Origin: Paulinella micropora
Lineage: Eukaryota; Cercozoa; Imbricatea; Euglyphida
NCBI GenBank assembly: GCA_009731375.1
Contig: BJOX01000152.1
Location: forward strand, 686,108 to 750,107
Length of the DNA: 64,000 bases
Direction: 5' to 3'
In this document: in pieces, positions 11,262 to 23,021 of the stretch
Layout of the letters: each line of letters opens with the position of its first letter
Numbering within the stretch: position 1 is the stretch's first letter
Notes under the pieces: generated by a model
What the model was told of the DNA's origin: nothing
Seen by the model: the letters and a program-made list of their open reading frames with translations, nothing else
Databases searched by the model: none
Translations under genes and position numbers: made by a program

Positions 11262-11740
11262 TATTTAATAATAGCAACTATGATCTAACGACATGACTGA
11301 GTAATACCTAACGTAGATGGACTCCGTAATATCCAAGCCAAGCTTAAGCGACAGACAGGAACATAGATTCAATGCTATTATATATATACCGGGTGGACCG
11401 GCATAATCGCATAATCCACTCTCCCACTCGAGTTAAGACCAGCCGAACCAAACCTGAATAAAATGTGAAAATTATTAATATCTTGAGTCACCTGATGCGG
11501 GTCTGTGACTGGACCACTTCTCTCTTACAACTTGAAACTTGATTGCACACCCCGTGTTACCTTAAATTCACTCATCATCACCCCCACTTAGTGTGAGCCT
11601 GAGTCTAGACTACCCCCGGTCAGTTATTGCCAGATAATTCCATCATGATTTACACTTAATATAAAATCCATTGCACTGATTCAGGGCCATATTAATATTA
11701 TCCCCCGGTGAAAGTTAGCGTCGTCGTGTAGTCGGCGCCA
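11262..11740. repeat. Second diverged copy of the 2.8-3.0 kb dispersed repeat, and unrecognised sequence
   Basis: 11275-11425 has TAACGACATGA, AATACCTAA, GGACTCCGTAA and CCGGCATAATC in the same order as 2845-3010. The rest, to 11740, has no recognised feature. Confidence 0.4.
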
Positions 11741-12125
11741 AAAAGATTTTGTATGAGTTCCCTTGTATAAAATTGGCCGTCACTTTATGACAGTAAATAC
11801 TTGCAGGGCGGGTCATTGCCCCCAACCAATCATAGTACGATTTTGCATAAGTTCCTTGTGTAAAATTCAGTACCAATCCGTGTTACCATAAATACTTGCC
11901 GCTCGACGCCTCCAACCAATACGATTTTGCATAAGTTTCTTTGTGTAAAATTGCCACTGAATCTGTTACAATAAATACTTGCGGCTGCCGCTCGATCATC
12001 TTTTCACATGAGTTCCCTTGTGTAAAATTGCAAATCTGTTACAATAAATACTTGCCGCTCGACGCCTCCAACCGATACGATTTTGCATAAGTTTCCTTGT
12101 GTAAAATTGCAAATCTGTGAAAATT
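11741..12125. repeat. Five tandem units of about 75-97 bp
   Basis: Each unit holds GATTTTGCATAAGTTTC-like sequence, TGTGTAAAATT, an ATAAATACTTGC block and, in most units, GCTCGACGCCTCCAACC. Units begin near 11748, 11838, 11921, 12000 and 12076; the last is truncated against the adjoining ORF region. Divergence between units implies an old satellite fragment. Confidence 0.8.
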
Positions 12126-12777
12126 ACCATTGGGGACGTGGGGGTAGCCGAGACGAATAGTTCGATGCCTTCAGCAAGGACGGCATTGATACCCACGGAT
12201 GAGCGTGCCGCCGGTCGACAGGTGGAAGAGACACGGTCTCGAATTCATGGTGTAGTACCCACTCGAGGAGGGCCACGCCTTTGCAGTTGCATGCGGAGTC
12301 CAAAACGCACGAAGTCTTACCGATACAGTCTTCATCCGGTGATGACCGAAGGGATTTGCGTACAAAAATGCTTCCGCAGACGACCGTCGGGATTGTACAG
12401 ATGCGGAGTGGACGCCGTGTTGGCCGAGGCGATGGGCGCGTCGTCATGTGGAACGCCCGAGGTGGATTGCGCGTGGCGGCCGAGGATGGCTTCCAGTTGC
12501 AGTGTTTGCCCTCGTCTTGACAACGCTCTTGGCCAAGCTTGCATTGGTCGAACGAATGCTTCGGGGTCTGGTCTGGCTTGAGGAACTGGTTATGTTCCTT
12601 GCAATAGGCACATGGGACTCCGGTAAACTTTAAGGGCGGGCGCTTCGGTGAAGTCGGGGCGGACTTGGTGGCGGCCGTGACCATCAAAGATTTCTTCGGA
12701 GGGATGGCAATCGCATTCGCACCAGTGAGGGGCGGGCGTGTTGCCGTCTTCTTCGTAGTCGGAGGCGGTTTGTCCAT
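12124..12777 (-). CDS. Possible retroelement Gag-like ORF with a CCHC-type cysteine cluster
   Basis: 217-codon frame beginning MDKPPPTTKKTATRPP. A basic, proline-rich N-terminus (residues 1-50) is followed by PCAYCKEHNQF ... KHSFDQC, a C-x2-C-x14-H-x4-C arrangement. This has the order of a retroviral zinc knuckle, but its central spacer is far longer than the usual four residues. Further C-terminal, the frame gives CVLDSACNCKG, faintly like the 'LDSG' region of a Copia-type protease, but other frames there are equally plausible. No neighbour confirms a mobile element. It could be an exon or a chance frame in GC-rich DNA. Confidence 0.3.
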   Translation of the reverse strand: MDKPPPTTKKTATRPPLTGANAIAIPPKKSLMVTAATKSAPTSPKRPPLKFTGVPCAYCKEHNQFLKPDQTPKHSFDQCKLGQERCQDEGKHCNWKPSSAATRNPPRAFHMTTRPSPRPTRRPLRICTIPTVVCGSIFVRKSLRSSPDEDCIGKTSCVLDSACNCKGVALLEWVLHHEFETVSLPPVDRRHAHPWVSMPSLLKASNYSSRLPPRPQW

Positions 12778-12875
12778 CTTGGTCCGCTTGTTGGGGCGTC
12801 CACAATCCGGGGTGACGTAGCCGGTTGAGCCATCGACATGGCGTCAGCCTTGCGCTTCTGACTTGGCGTGCGCTT
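12778..12875. other. Short unrecognised stretch
   Basis: GC-rich continuation of the upstream region with no independent feature. It ends where CTA repeats begin. Confidence 0.5.
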
Positions 12876-13742
<867 letters not shown>

Positions 13743-13744
13743 AT

Positions 13745-14013
13745 CATTTGACCTATCATTAAATACATAAATACATAAAGACATGAGTACATAAATACAT
13801 AAATACATATATACATAATACATAAATACATAAATACATAAATACAATAACAAATAAACACAAAAATACATAAACACATAAACACATAAACACATAAAGA
13901 CATAAACACATAAACGCATAAACACACAAACACACAAGTACATAAGGTGGCAAACAGAAACGTTAAAAAATTTTCTTTCATTCATGACCAGACTGGTCTG
14001 AACCTTTTTATTT
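13745..14013. repeat. (ACATAAAT)-type array and spacer
   Basis: Imperfect repeats of ACATAAATACATAA, changing to ACATAAACAC, to about 13945. Then about 65 bases of non-repetitive spacer. Confidence 0.85.
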
Positions 14014-15465
14014 ATGGTCGTAGCTGTATCTGTAGCTGTATCTGTAGCTGTAGCTGTAGCTGTAGCTGTAGCGAGCTGTAGGTGTAGCTGTAGGTGTAGG
14101 TCTAGCTGTAGCTGTAGCTGTAGCTGTAGATGTAGCTGTAGCTGTACTAGCAGTAGCTGTACTAGCAGTAGCTGTACTAGCAGTAGCTGTACTAGCAGTA
14201 GCTGTACTAGCAGTAGCTGTACTAGCAGTAGCTGTACTAGCAAAAGCTGCACTAGCTGTAGCTGTACTAGCTGTAGCTGTACTAGCTGTAGCTGTACTAG
14301 CCGTAGCTGTACTAGCTGTAGCTGTACTAGCTGTAGCTGCAGCTGTACTAGCTGTAGCTCTAGCTGTAGCTGTAGCTACTAGCTGTAGTACTAGCTGTAC
14401 TAGCTGTAGCTGTACCAGCTGTAGCTGGTGTACTAGCTGTAATTACTGTACTAGCTGTAGCTGTACTAGCTGTAGCTGTACTAGATGTAGCTGTACTAGC
14501 TGTAGCTGTACTAGCTGTATACGTAGCTGTACTAGCTGTAGCTGTTGTAGCTGTAGCCGTACTAGCTGCAGCTGTTGTAGCTGTAATAGCTGTAGTTGCT
14601 GTACTAGCTACTGGTACTAGCTTTAGCTGTACTAGCAGTAGCTGTACTAGCAGTAGCTGCACTAGCTGTAGCTGTACTAGCTGTACCTGAACTAGCTGTA
14701 GCTGTACTAACTGTAGCTGTAGTAGCTGTAGCTGTACTAGCTGTAGCTGTACTAGCTGTAGCTGTACTAGCTGTAGCTGTACTAGCTGTAGCTGTACTAG
14801 CTGTAGCTGTACTAGCTGTAGCTGTAGCTGTAGCTGTAGTAGCTGTAGCTGTAGCTGTAGCTGTAGCTACTAGCTGTAGCTGTACTAGCTGTAGCTGTGT
14901 ACTAGCTGTAGTTGTTGTGCTAGCTGTAGCTGTAGCTGTACTAGCTGTAGCTGTACTAGCTGTAGCTGTACTAGCTGTAGCTGTACTAGCTGTAGCTGTA
15001 CTAGCTGTAGCTGTACTAGCTGTAGCTGTAGTGGCTGTAGCCGTAGCTGCAGCTGTAGCTGTAGCTACTAGCTGTAGCTGTACTAGCTGTAGCTGTACTA
15101 GCTGTAGTTGTTGTACTAGCTGTAGTTGCTGTACTAGCTGTAGCTGTACTAGCTGTAGCTGGTGTACTAGCTGTAGCTGTACTAGCTGTAGCTGTACTAG
15201 CTGTAGCTGTACTAGCTGTAGCTGTACTAGCTGTAACTGTACTAGCTGTAGCTGTTTTAGCTGTAGCCGTACTAGCTGTAGCTGTTGTAGCTGTAATAGC
15301 TGTAACTGTATTAGCAGTAGCTGTACTAGCTTTAGCTGTACTAGCAGTAGCTGTGCTGGCAGTAGCTGCACTAGCTGTAACTGTACTAGCTGTACCTGTA
15401 CTAGCTGTAGCTGTACTAGCTGTCGCTGTACTAGCTGTCGCTGTACTAGCTGTAGCTGTACTACA
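14014..15465. repeat. 15-bp minisatellite CTAGCTGTAGCTGTA
   Basis: About 1.45 kb of 15-bp units with 6-bp TAGCTG sub-periodicity and variants (CTAGCAGTAGCTGTA block at 14146-14240, GTTGTTGTA insertions). The same unit in the same orientation recurs at 26156-26554. Because 15 is divisible by three and the unit lacks stops in several frames, open frames arise on both strands. They are not taken as genes. Confidence 0.95.
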
Positions 15466-15483
15466 CTACACGTACGGAATACC

Positions 15484-16751
15484 ATCACTAACTTTTTTTA
15501 GTGATGAGCACTACACTTTTTTAGTGATGAGCACTAAAAAAAAGTTAGTGCTGGATCACTTAAAATAAGACAAAAATTGTGTTAGTGATCATCACTACGG
15601 CCTCCGGTATCCTGAATGTAGTGATTTCAATGCCATCACTACGCTTGACCCTAGATTCTCCCTCATCACTTAAACGAGTTAGTGATGAGCACTACCTGAA
15701 AATGGAAGTGTTTCCGGTTTTAACCGTCGACCGTTACACAAAAGTTAGTGATTTTAGTGATGCATCACTAAAAAGTGAGTGCCCATCACTAAATATTTAG
15801 TGACTGTCACTAGCAAGCACTGCTAGAACTCAATTTGTGAAAAATTAAAAAAAAAATTAGTGATGGTCACTAAAAAAAATGTAGTGATGATCACTAAAAA
15901 ATGTAATGATGATCACTAGAATCACACTAGTAATCACTAGAATTTTTGGAATTATGCATCAGTAAAAATCTAGTGATGATCACTAACAAATTAGTGACGG
16001 TCACTAGCAACAGTTTTTTAATGTATTGCCGGTGTCTGTAGTGATCGTCACTACAATATGAGTGCCCATCACTACAACATGAGTGCCCATCACTTGCTCG
16101 TCACTGAATGGTACTGAAGAAGCAAAAATTTTAACAAATCGACGAAACGTAGTGCCGATCACTAGAAAAGATGGTGCCGATCACTAAACAAATTAGTTCA
16201 AACAAAAAAGTTGTTAGCGATGATCACTACATTTTCGTAGTGCTCATCACTAGCCAAGTAATGATAGGTAGTGATGAGCACTACAGTGGTGTAGTGTTCG
16301 TCACTAAAAAAAGGTAGTGATGGTCACTACACCATCGTAGTGCTCATCACTGCATCCTGTTAGTGATGATCACTACAAATGTAGTGCTCATCACTACTGG
16401 TGTAGTGCTCATCACTACATCCTGTTAGTGATGATCACTATACAAATGTAGTGCTCATCACTAACCGGATGTAGTGATGAGCACTAACTGTTATTAGTGA
16501 TGATCACTAAATATGTAGTGCCCTTCACTAACTGTTGTTAGTGATGACTACTAAACACCTTTAGTGCCCGTCACTACTCTTGGGAGTGATGGGAACTACA
16601 GTTATTTAGTTCTCATCACTATACTTGGCTGGTAGCAGTGACTTTACTTGTAGTGAGCCATCGCCACAATAATTACTTAAGTAACCGTCACTACAGTCAT
16701 AGTACTCATCACTACACAAAAATTAGTGATTACAACTACACGCTTAGAGAT
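15484..16751. repeat. Palindrome array P1 (core TAGTGATGATCACTA), block a
   Basis: Dozens of short inverted repeats built as AGTG-N5-CACT, usually with TAGTGAT on one or both arms around a single central base. Frequent forms are TAGTGATGATCACTA, TAGTGATGAGCACTA, TAGTGCTCATCACTA, TAGTGCCCATCACTA and TAGTGATGGTCACTA. I count 15 sites in 16201-16560, one per about 24 bp. The sequence between sites is mostly unrelated from site to site, so this is not a simple tandem satellite. Each site contains TAG/TGA, so the region is closed to translation. Confidence 0.9.
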
Positions 16752-16941
16752 GATCACTAATTACTGTGTAGTGGCTATCACTACATGGTTAGTGATGATC
16801 ACTACATTTTTAGTGATTTCCCGATAGCCGAAAGCAAAAAACATAAGTAGGTTTTTTGCTTTCGGCTATCGGGAAGTCACTAAAAATGTAGTTATCATCA
16901 CTAACCATGTAGTGATAGCCACTACACAGTAATTAGTGATC
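16752..16941. repeat. Near-perfect inverted repeat, 91-bp arms, 8-bp loop
   Basis: Arms 16752-16842 and 16851-16941 pair with only two mismatches. The loop is ATAAGTAG. The outer part consists of P1 palindromes. The inner 25 bases (TTCCCGATAGCCGAAAGC then A6C) belong to no other repeat seen here. A transcript would form a long hairpin. Confidence 0.95.
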
Positions 16942-17333
16942 AAAGAAACCTGTCAACCTGTCCTGGCGATCATTTCCTGGCGATCTTTTCTGCCCGCTTT
17001 TCACTTGGCTTACCGCTTCGTTTCCTTCCTGTTACAACTGTTGCTACATTCTCTTTCTCACTTACTCGGTCAACGTACATATAACTAGGGTTTTTAGTAG
17101 TATTACTCTTCGGGTGCTTGGCACGTTGCGTTGCGACCGTCTGCATTCTTTCCTAATGCTCCCACAATGCATTCTTTTCTAACGTCCACGCTTTCCAAAT
17201 GCTTATCATATAATGCTCCCTCAATTTCTAGCGGCGTGAGATGTGAGTTTTCCTAATTTGGAAAATAACACACAAGGAGAGAGAGAGAGAGAGATAGAGA
17301 GAGAGAGTGAGAGAGAGAGATAGAGACAGTGAG

Positions 17334-17378
<45 letters not shown>

Positions 17379-17393
17379 CAGACAGAGAGAAAG

Positions 17394-17424
<31 letters not shown>

Positions 17425-17451
17425 TGAGAGAGAGAGAGATCTTACTTATCC
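16942..17451. other. Unrecognised spacer followed by (GA)n
   Basis: 16942-17276 is non-repetitive apart from a doubled CCTGGCGATC. (GA)n with CA/GT interruptions covers 17277-17440. Confidence 0.8.
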
Positions 17452-17702
17452 GTTAGTGATGAACACTAATATTTTAGTGATCATCACTGTTATAGCAGTG
17501 ACCGTCACTAGTATATTAGTGACCATCACTAATGTCTAAGTGACCATCACTGACCTCTATAAGTGACTATCGCTAACCTCTGAGTGACCATCACTTATCC
17601 GTTAGTGATGAAAACAATATTGTAGTGATCATCACTATTGTAGCAGTGACCATCACTAGTATATTAGTGATCATCAATAGCATTGAGCCACAAATTTTAT
17701 TG
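17452..17702. repeat. Palindrome array P1, block b
   Basis: Closely spaced AGTGACCATCACT and AGTGATCATCACT sites, partly as a tandem unit of about 20 bp. It runs into (ATT)n at 17703. Confidence 0.85.
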
Positions 17703-17817
<115 letters not shown>

Positions 17818-17900
17818 GGACACCGTGATAGCCCAGTGGTCAAGTTCTACCATCTGGGCCCTGTCGCCAGTTCGATTCCCGTCGGTGCCACCAGTATTTT
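17818..17900 (+). mobile_element. SINE copy 1 (tRNA-like head, cut by gap)
   Basis: GACACCGTGATAGCCCAGTGG carries an A-box-like TAGCCCAGTGG. GTTCGATTCCCGTCGGTGCC carries a B-box-like GTTCGATTC and a 3' acceptor-like strand that pairs with GGCACCG of the other copies. A 273-N gap (17901-18173) follows, after which AGCACTATT(ATT)n, the SINE 3' end, reappears. Confidence 0.8.
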
Positions 17901-18173
17901 NNNNNNNNNNNNNNNNNNNNNNNNNNNNNNNNNNNNNNNNNNNNNNNNNNNNNNNNNNNNNNNNNNNNNNNNNNNNNNNNNNNNNNNNNNNNNNNNNNNN
18001 NNNNNNNNNNNNNNNNNNNNNNNNNNNNNNNNNNNNNNNNNNNNNNNNNNNNNNNNNNNNNNNNNNNNNNNNNNNNNNNNNNNNNNNNNNNNNNNNNNNN
18101 NNNNNNNNNNNNNNNNNNNNNNNNNNNNNNNNNNNNNNNNNNNNNNNNNNNNNNNNNNNNNNNNNNNNNNNNN

Positions 18174-18178
18174 AGCAC

Positions 18179-18242
<64 letters not shown>

Positions 18243-18243
18243 G
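18174..18243. repeat. (ATT)n
   Basis: Triplet tail after AGCAC, joining SINE copy 1 (through the gap) to SINE copy 2. Confidence 0.9.
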
Positions 18244-18484
18244 AGTGGCACCGCGATCGCCCAGTGGTTAAAGTCTACCATCTGGGACATGTCGCCAGTT
18301 CGATTCCTGTCGGTGCAGTATTTTTAAAGGATATTTTCTTTGAAAGCATTGGTCTGTCTGGAATGCTTGGAGCTGCCTTGCGGGGGTGTCAGTAGAGCCT
18401 ATCGTCAAATCTTCGTACTCCCCTCACGGGTGAAACGATGGAGGCACATGTGCAGAAATGCATTCGCCATTGACTGAGAAGCAC
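18244..18484 (+). mobile_element. SINE copy 2, nearly complete
   Basis: Head GGCACCGCGATCGCCCAGTGG with B-box-like GTTCGATTCC. The body runs through ATTTTCTTTGAAAGCATTGG, CTTGCGGGGGTGTCA, CCTATCGTCAAATCTTCGTA and GTGAAACGATGGAGGC to CATTGACTGAGAAGCAC. A 61-N gap (18485-18545) follows where the tail is expected. Aligns end to end with the copy at 31655. Confidence 0.85.
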
Positions 18485-18545
18485 NNNNNNNNNNNNNNNN
18501 NNNNNNNNNNNNNNNNNNNNNNNNNNNNNNNNNNNNNNNNNNNNN

Positions 18546-18677
18546 CCGTCTGGAAGTGTTGGAACTGCCCTTGCGGGGGTGTCATTAGAGCCTATCGTCA
18601 ATTCTTCGTACTCCCCTCACGGGTGAGACGATGGAGGCGCATGTGCAGAAATGCATCAGCCATTGACAGAGAAGCAC
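18546..18677 (+). mobile_element. SINE copy 3, body only
   Basis: Begins within the body at CCGTCTGGAAGTGTTGGAAC and ends ATTGACAGAGAAGCAC with (ATT)n. The head is lost in the preceding gap. Confidence 0.85.
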
Positions 18678-18828
<151 letters not shown>

Positions 18829-18853
18829 TCTATATATCTGTCTATCTATCTAC

Positions 18854-18892
<39 letters not shown>

Positions 18893-19277
18893 CTTATTAT
18901 CTATCTCTATTGATGCGTCGAAGATCTCACCATGCGTGAAACCTACCGCGAACAGCAATTTACCCGAAGGAAACAGCGATGTATGGAGTGTGACTATCTG
19001 TCTATCTATCTATCTATCTATCTATCTGTCTATCAATCTATCTATCAATCTATCAATCAATCTATCTATCAATCAATCTATCTATCTATCTATCTATCTA
19101 TCGAATATCTATCTATCTATCTATCTATCTAATATCTATCTATCTATCTACCTGTTATCTATCTATATATTATCTATCTATCTATCTATCTCTATTGATG
19201 CGTCGAAGATCTCACAATGCGTGAAACCTACCGCGAACAGCAATTTACCCGAAGGAAACAGCGATGTATGGAGTGTG

Positions 19278-19327
<50 letters not shown>

Positions 19328-19590
19328 AATCTATCTATCAATCTATCTATCAATCTATTAATCTATCTATCTATCTATCTATCTATCTATTTATCTATCT
19401 ATCTATCATCTATCTATCTATATATCTATATATCTATCTATCTATCTATCTATCTATCTAATAATTCTATCTATCTATCTATGTATCTATCTGTCTATCT
19501 ATCTCGATTGATGCGTGGAAGATCTGACAATACGTGAAACCTACCGCGGAGAGCAATTTACCCGAAGGAAACAGCGATGTATGGAGTGTG

Positions 19591-19631
<41 letters not shown>

Positions 19632-19640
19632 TTATCTATG
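18829..19640. repeat. Higher-order repeat: (CTAT)n alternating with a conserved 80-bp unit
   Basis: A unit of about 83 bp starting TTGATGCGTCGAAGATCTCA and ending GCGATGTATGGAGTGTG occurs at 18910-18992, 19195-19278 and 19507-19591. (CTAT)n blocks separate the copies, giving periods of 285 and 312 bp. The 80-bp unit is nearly identical in the three copies while the CTAT blocks vary in length. In one frame it reads RETYREQQFTRRKQRCMEC, with no match I recognise. Confidence 0.9.
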
Positions 19641-19694
19641 TAGCACCTGTCACTAAATCCTTTTCTGCAAATGCCCACTGTTCTAGTTGCTCTC

Positions 19695-19726
<32 letters not shown>

Positions 19727-19790
19727 TTCTTATTATTATTATCATTATTATCATTATTATCATTATTATTATTATTATTATTGTTATTAA

Positions 19791-19822
<32 letters not shown>

Positions 19823-19865
19823 CCATGATATATATGTCGACTTGCATCTGAATTATTATTAATTA
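19641..19865. repeat. (ATT)n with interruptions
   Basis: Short spacer (AGCACCTGTCACTAAATCC ...), then (ATT)n with CTT, ATC and GTT interruptions at 19696-19823, then AT-rich sequence leading to CCTCTTGACATGCTAT. Confidence 0.85.
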
Positions 19866-20090
19866 CTATTCCTCTTGACATGCTATGCAATAAGTGATCA
19901 TCACTAACGTCTAAGTGACCATCACTAACTTCTAAGTGACCATCACTAACCTCTTCAGTGACCACCCCTAACTTCAAAGTGACCATCACTAACTGCTAAG
20001 TGACCATCACTACATACTATATGGCTTTCACTATCAATTTAGTAATCATCACTGCCAAGTAAGTGACCAGGGACTCACAGGAACGGAGTC
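19866..20090 (+). repeat. P1 block c: left arm of a large inverted repeat
   Basis: Starts CCTCTTGACATGCTAT, then about five tandem 21-bp units built on AAGTGACCATCACT. It ends TTTAGTAATCATCACTGCCA followed by AGTAAGTGACCAGGGACTCA and CAGGAACG. The same string runs in reverse at 21641-21893. The start is repeated in direct orientation at 24781. Confidence 0.9.
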
Positions 20091-20513
20091 AGTGTTCCCC
20101 ACTGTAAGCGATCGAGCTTATATCCATAGCGCTCCAGAAACCACCCGCGATAAGAACGACTGTAAGAAACTGTAAGCGGTTGTCCACAAAAAATATCCTA
20201 AAACGATTGAACGTACACTTTACACGTCGATTTTGATTGCCCAAAGACGACAGATTTGCAGTTTGGAAGATTGGGATTCACTGTGTTGAACTAAGAAACC
20301 TCCACTATTTGTCAATGCCTCATGCCCCGCTTCCAGATTTTTTTGGCACTGACTAACTATTTCATCACGCCCCACCTACATGACACATGTACATTGCACA
20401 CAATAAGGGTTAATTAGTGACGACATGATTTTCCCTCATGCCATACAAGGGGACCGCGTAAAGCTGTTCGCCTGTCGACAAGCACACTCAGTGCAAGTCC
20501 ATCGCAAAGAAAT
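20091..20513. other. Unrecognised sequence inside the inverted-repeat composite
   Basis: No ORF or repeat recognised, apart from a TAAGGGTTAATTAGTGACG near 20404. Confidence 0.5.
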
Positions 20514-20985
20514 TGACCATCACTACAAAGCAAGTAGTAAGTGATCCGCACTACACCATCACTACTTACTCGTTGTTAGTGATCATCACTCGGTTGTTAG
20601 TGCCCATCACTCAACGTATAGTCATGGTCAGTAATACATGACATAGTAAGTGATGCGCACTGAATGGGTAGTGATGGTCACTGCGTTTTATTTTATAGTG
20701 ATCGTCACTATGGTTAGTGACCAGCACTACGTATAAATATTTACTTCCCATCACTAAGTTGTTAGTGCCCATCACTTAGTATGTAGTCGTAGTTACATAG
20801 TCACTGACAGTTTAGTGATGAGCACTCAATTTGCAGTGTTCATCACTAGGTAGTTGTAAATAGTGATAGTCACTATATATTTCTGTGACCATCACTACTT
20901 ATTCGTTGCTAGTGATCTTCACTCGGTTGTTAGTGCCCATCACTCAACGTATAGTCATGGTCAGTAATACATAACATAGATACAA
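20514..20985. repeat. Palindrome array P1, block d
   Basis: AGTG-N5-CACT sites with the motif CACTTAGTATGTAGT at 20773-20787. 20571-20800 is a direct duplicate (about 230 bp, with differences) of 23162-23412. 20897-20985 is a third, partial copy of its first part. 20773-20880 matches 23430-23536 in reverse orientation. Confidence 0.85.
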
Positions 20986-21266
20986 TTTTACAATATACAT
21001 ACATCATTGCATGCATACATACATACATACATACAAACATAAAATTGTAGAATATACATACATACATACATACAATGACACATACAAAACACTTAGTTTC
21101 CAAGCCCAGGGTCAGTGAGGTCGGAGATATTGGAGACAGCTCCTTTCGACGCATCGAAAGACGCTGATGAAGACTGCGCTGCATTTTTGGAGTCCGAGGT
21201 ACATAGGTAGATAGGTAGATAGGTAGATAGATAGCTAGATAGCTAGATAGCTATAGATAGATAGAT

Positions 21267-21318
<52 letters not shown>

Positions 21319-21334
21319 CTATAGATAGATAGAT

Positions 21335-21417
<83 letters not shown>

Positions 21418-21437
21418 TAATCTGATAGATAGAATCT

Positions 21438-21506
<69 letters not shown>

Positions 21507-21640
21507 GTACATAGATAGGTAGATAGGTAGATATAGATATAGATATTTAGATAGGTAGGTAGATAGGTAGATAGGTAGATATAGATATAGATATTTAAAA
21601 TGTGCGTGTATCTGTGTATCTTTGTATTTATGTACTTCGT
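20986..21640. repeat. (CATA)n and (GATA)n arrays with spacer
   Basis: CATA repeats near 21000-21075. Unrecognised spacer with TTTCGACGCATCGAAAGACG to about 21195. (GATA)n with GCTA and GGTA variants to about 21590, then a T-rich spacer. Confidence 0.85.
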
Positions 21641-21893
21641 TCCTGTGAGTCCCTGGTCACTTACTTGGCAGTGATGATTACTAAATTGATAGTGATGAGT
21701 ACTAAATTGATAGTGTGGTCACTTAGAATTTCGTGATGGTCACTTTGAAGTTAGTGATGGTCATTTTGAAAATTAGTGATGGTCACTTTGAAGTTTGTGA
21801 TAGTCACTTAGAAGTTAGTGATGATCACTAAGAAGTTAGTGATGGTCACTTAGAAGTTTGATGATCACTTAATGCATAGCATGTCAAGAGGAA
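21641..21893 (-). repeat. P1 block e: right arm of the large inverted repeat
   Basis: Reverse complement of 19866-20090: TTCGTTCCTGTGAGTCCCTG, then GTGATGGTCACTT-type tandem units, then AATGCATAGCATGTCAAGAG. Outside it the triplet tract is (AGT)n/(AAT)n, as the mirror arrangement predicts. Confidence 0.9.
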
Positions 21894-21910
21894 TAGTAGT
21901 AGAAGTAGTA

Positions 21911-21961
<51 letters not shown>

Positions 21962-21979
21962 ATAAAAATAATAATAATC

Positions 21980-22029
<50 letters not shown>
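21894..22029. repeat. (AGT)n then (AAT)n
   Basis: AGT triplets at 21894-21960 switch to AAT triplets at 21961-22029, joining the SINE below. Confidence 0.95.
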
Positions 22030-22030
<1 letters not shown>

Positions 22031-22201
22031 GTGCTTCTCTGTCAATGGCTGATGCATTTCTGCACATGCGCCTCCATCGTCTCACCCGTGAGGGGAGTAC
22101 GAAGAATTGACGATAGGCTCTAATGACACCCCCGCAAGGGCAGTTCCAACACTTCCAGACGGACCGGTATGTTCAATGAAAATACTGGTGGCACCGACTG
22201 G
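22030..22201 (-). mobile_element. SINE copy 4, reverse orientation, 5'-truncated
   Basis: Reverse complement of the SINE body from GTGCTTCTCTGTCAATGGCT to AAAATACTGGTGGCACCGAC, then directly (AAT)n. The head is cut near the B box. The tail (AAT on this strand) lies on the left as expected, and a second AAT tract adjoins the truncated end. Confidence 0.9.
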
Positions 22202-22202
22202 A

Positions 22203-22284
<82 letters not shown>

Positions 22285-22325
22285 GTAATAACTCTCTCTG
22301 TGTGTCTCAAACACATACTCTCTCA

Positions 22326-22378
<53 letters not shown>

Positions 22379-22393
22379 CTGAGATTTTCTCTC

Positions 22394-22452
<59 letters not shown>

Positions 22453-22577
22453 GTAGGTTACCGTCGCAGGCATCACGGACGCGTCTTTGAGCAGGCACTT
22501 GATCAATCAGTTGTGTGATCTTGTCGCGCTCCATTATTTCCCCTATATATATGCAAACAGGAAGATAGATAGTATGA

Positions 22578-22644
<67 letters not shown>

Positions 22645-22650
22645 ATATAT

Positions 22651-22687
<37 letters not shown>

Positions 22688-22705
22688 AATATATATATAT
22701 ATGCG
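22202..22705. repeat. (AAT)n, (CT)n, (CT)n, (TA)n
   Basis: AAT at 22202-22285, CT at 22316-22450, unique spacer 22451-22575, CT at 22576-22640, TA at 22641-22702. Confidence 0.95.
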
Positions 22706-23021
22706 TCCACTGACTATGCTGCCTTTCTTTCTCTTTTTGTATTGTGTAGCTTACAGCCAGTGGGTGCAACACGCTATGAATGTTATCAATAAGGGGTGGG
22801 GTGGGGGGAGGGGGGGGCTAGGCCTGACGATACCACGCGACGTTACTTGCGTTTACAGAATTTCTTTTATAAACGAGTGGGCCCCTGGTCGGCAAACATT
22901 GTCAACGCAACGGTTTTCTGGCGGATGCGCTTGCTCTGCACGAAATCCAAAAAGGTCTCTCCCTCCCCCCCTCCCTTCCTCCCTCTCTCCCTCCCTCCCT
23001 CTCTCTCTCTCTCTCTCTCAT
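22706..23021. other. Unrecognised sequence, then CCCT/CT tract
   Basis: No recognised gene to about 22965. G-rich GGGGTGGGGGGAGGGGGGG at 22794-22813. Pyrimidine tract at 22966-23019. Confidence 0.5.

Noticed and set aside
14604-15501. Long open frames (190-290 codons) on both strands in the CTAGCTGTAGCTGTA array, and the similar ones at 26.1-27.3 kb
   Set aside because: The 15-bp unit is a multiple of three and lacks stops in several frames. The products are low-complexity repeats, and open frames occur on both strands at once.
15484-16941. CRISPR array
   Set aside because: Short motif with regular-looking spacers, but repeats are 15 bp and imperfect, spacers are irregular (a few to about 60 bp), no cas genes are present and the setting is eukaryotic.
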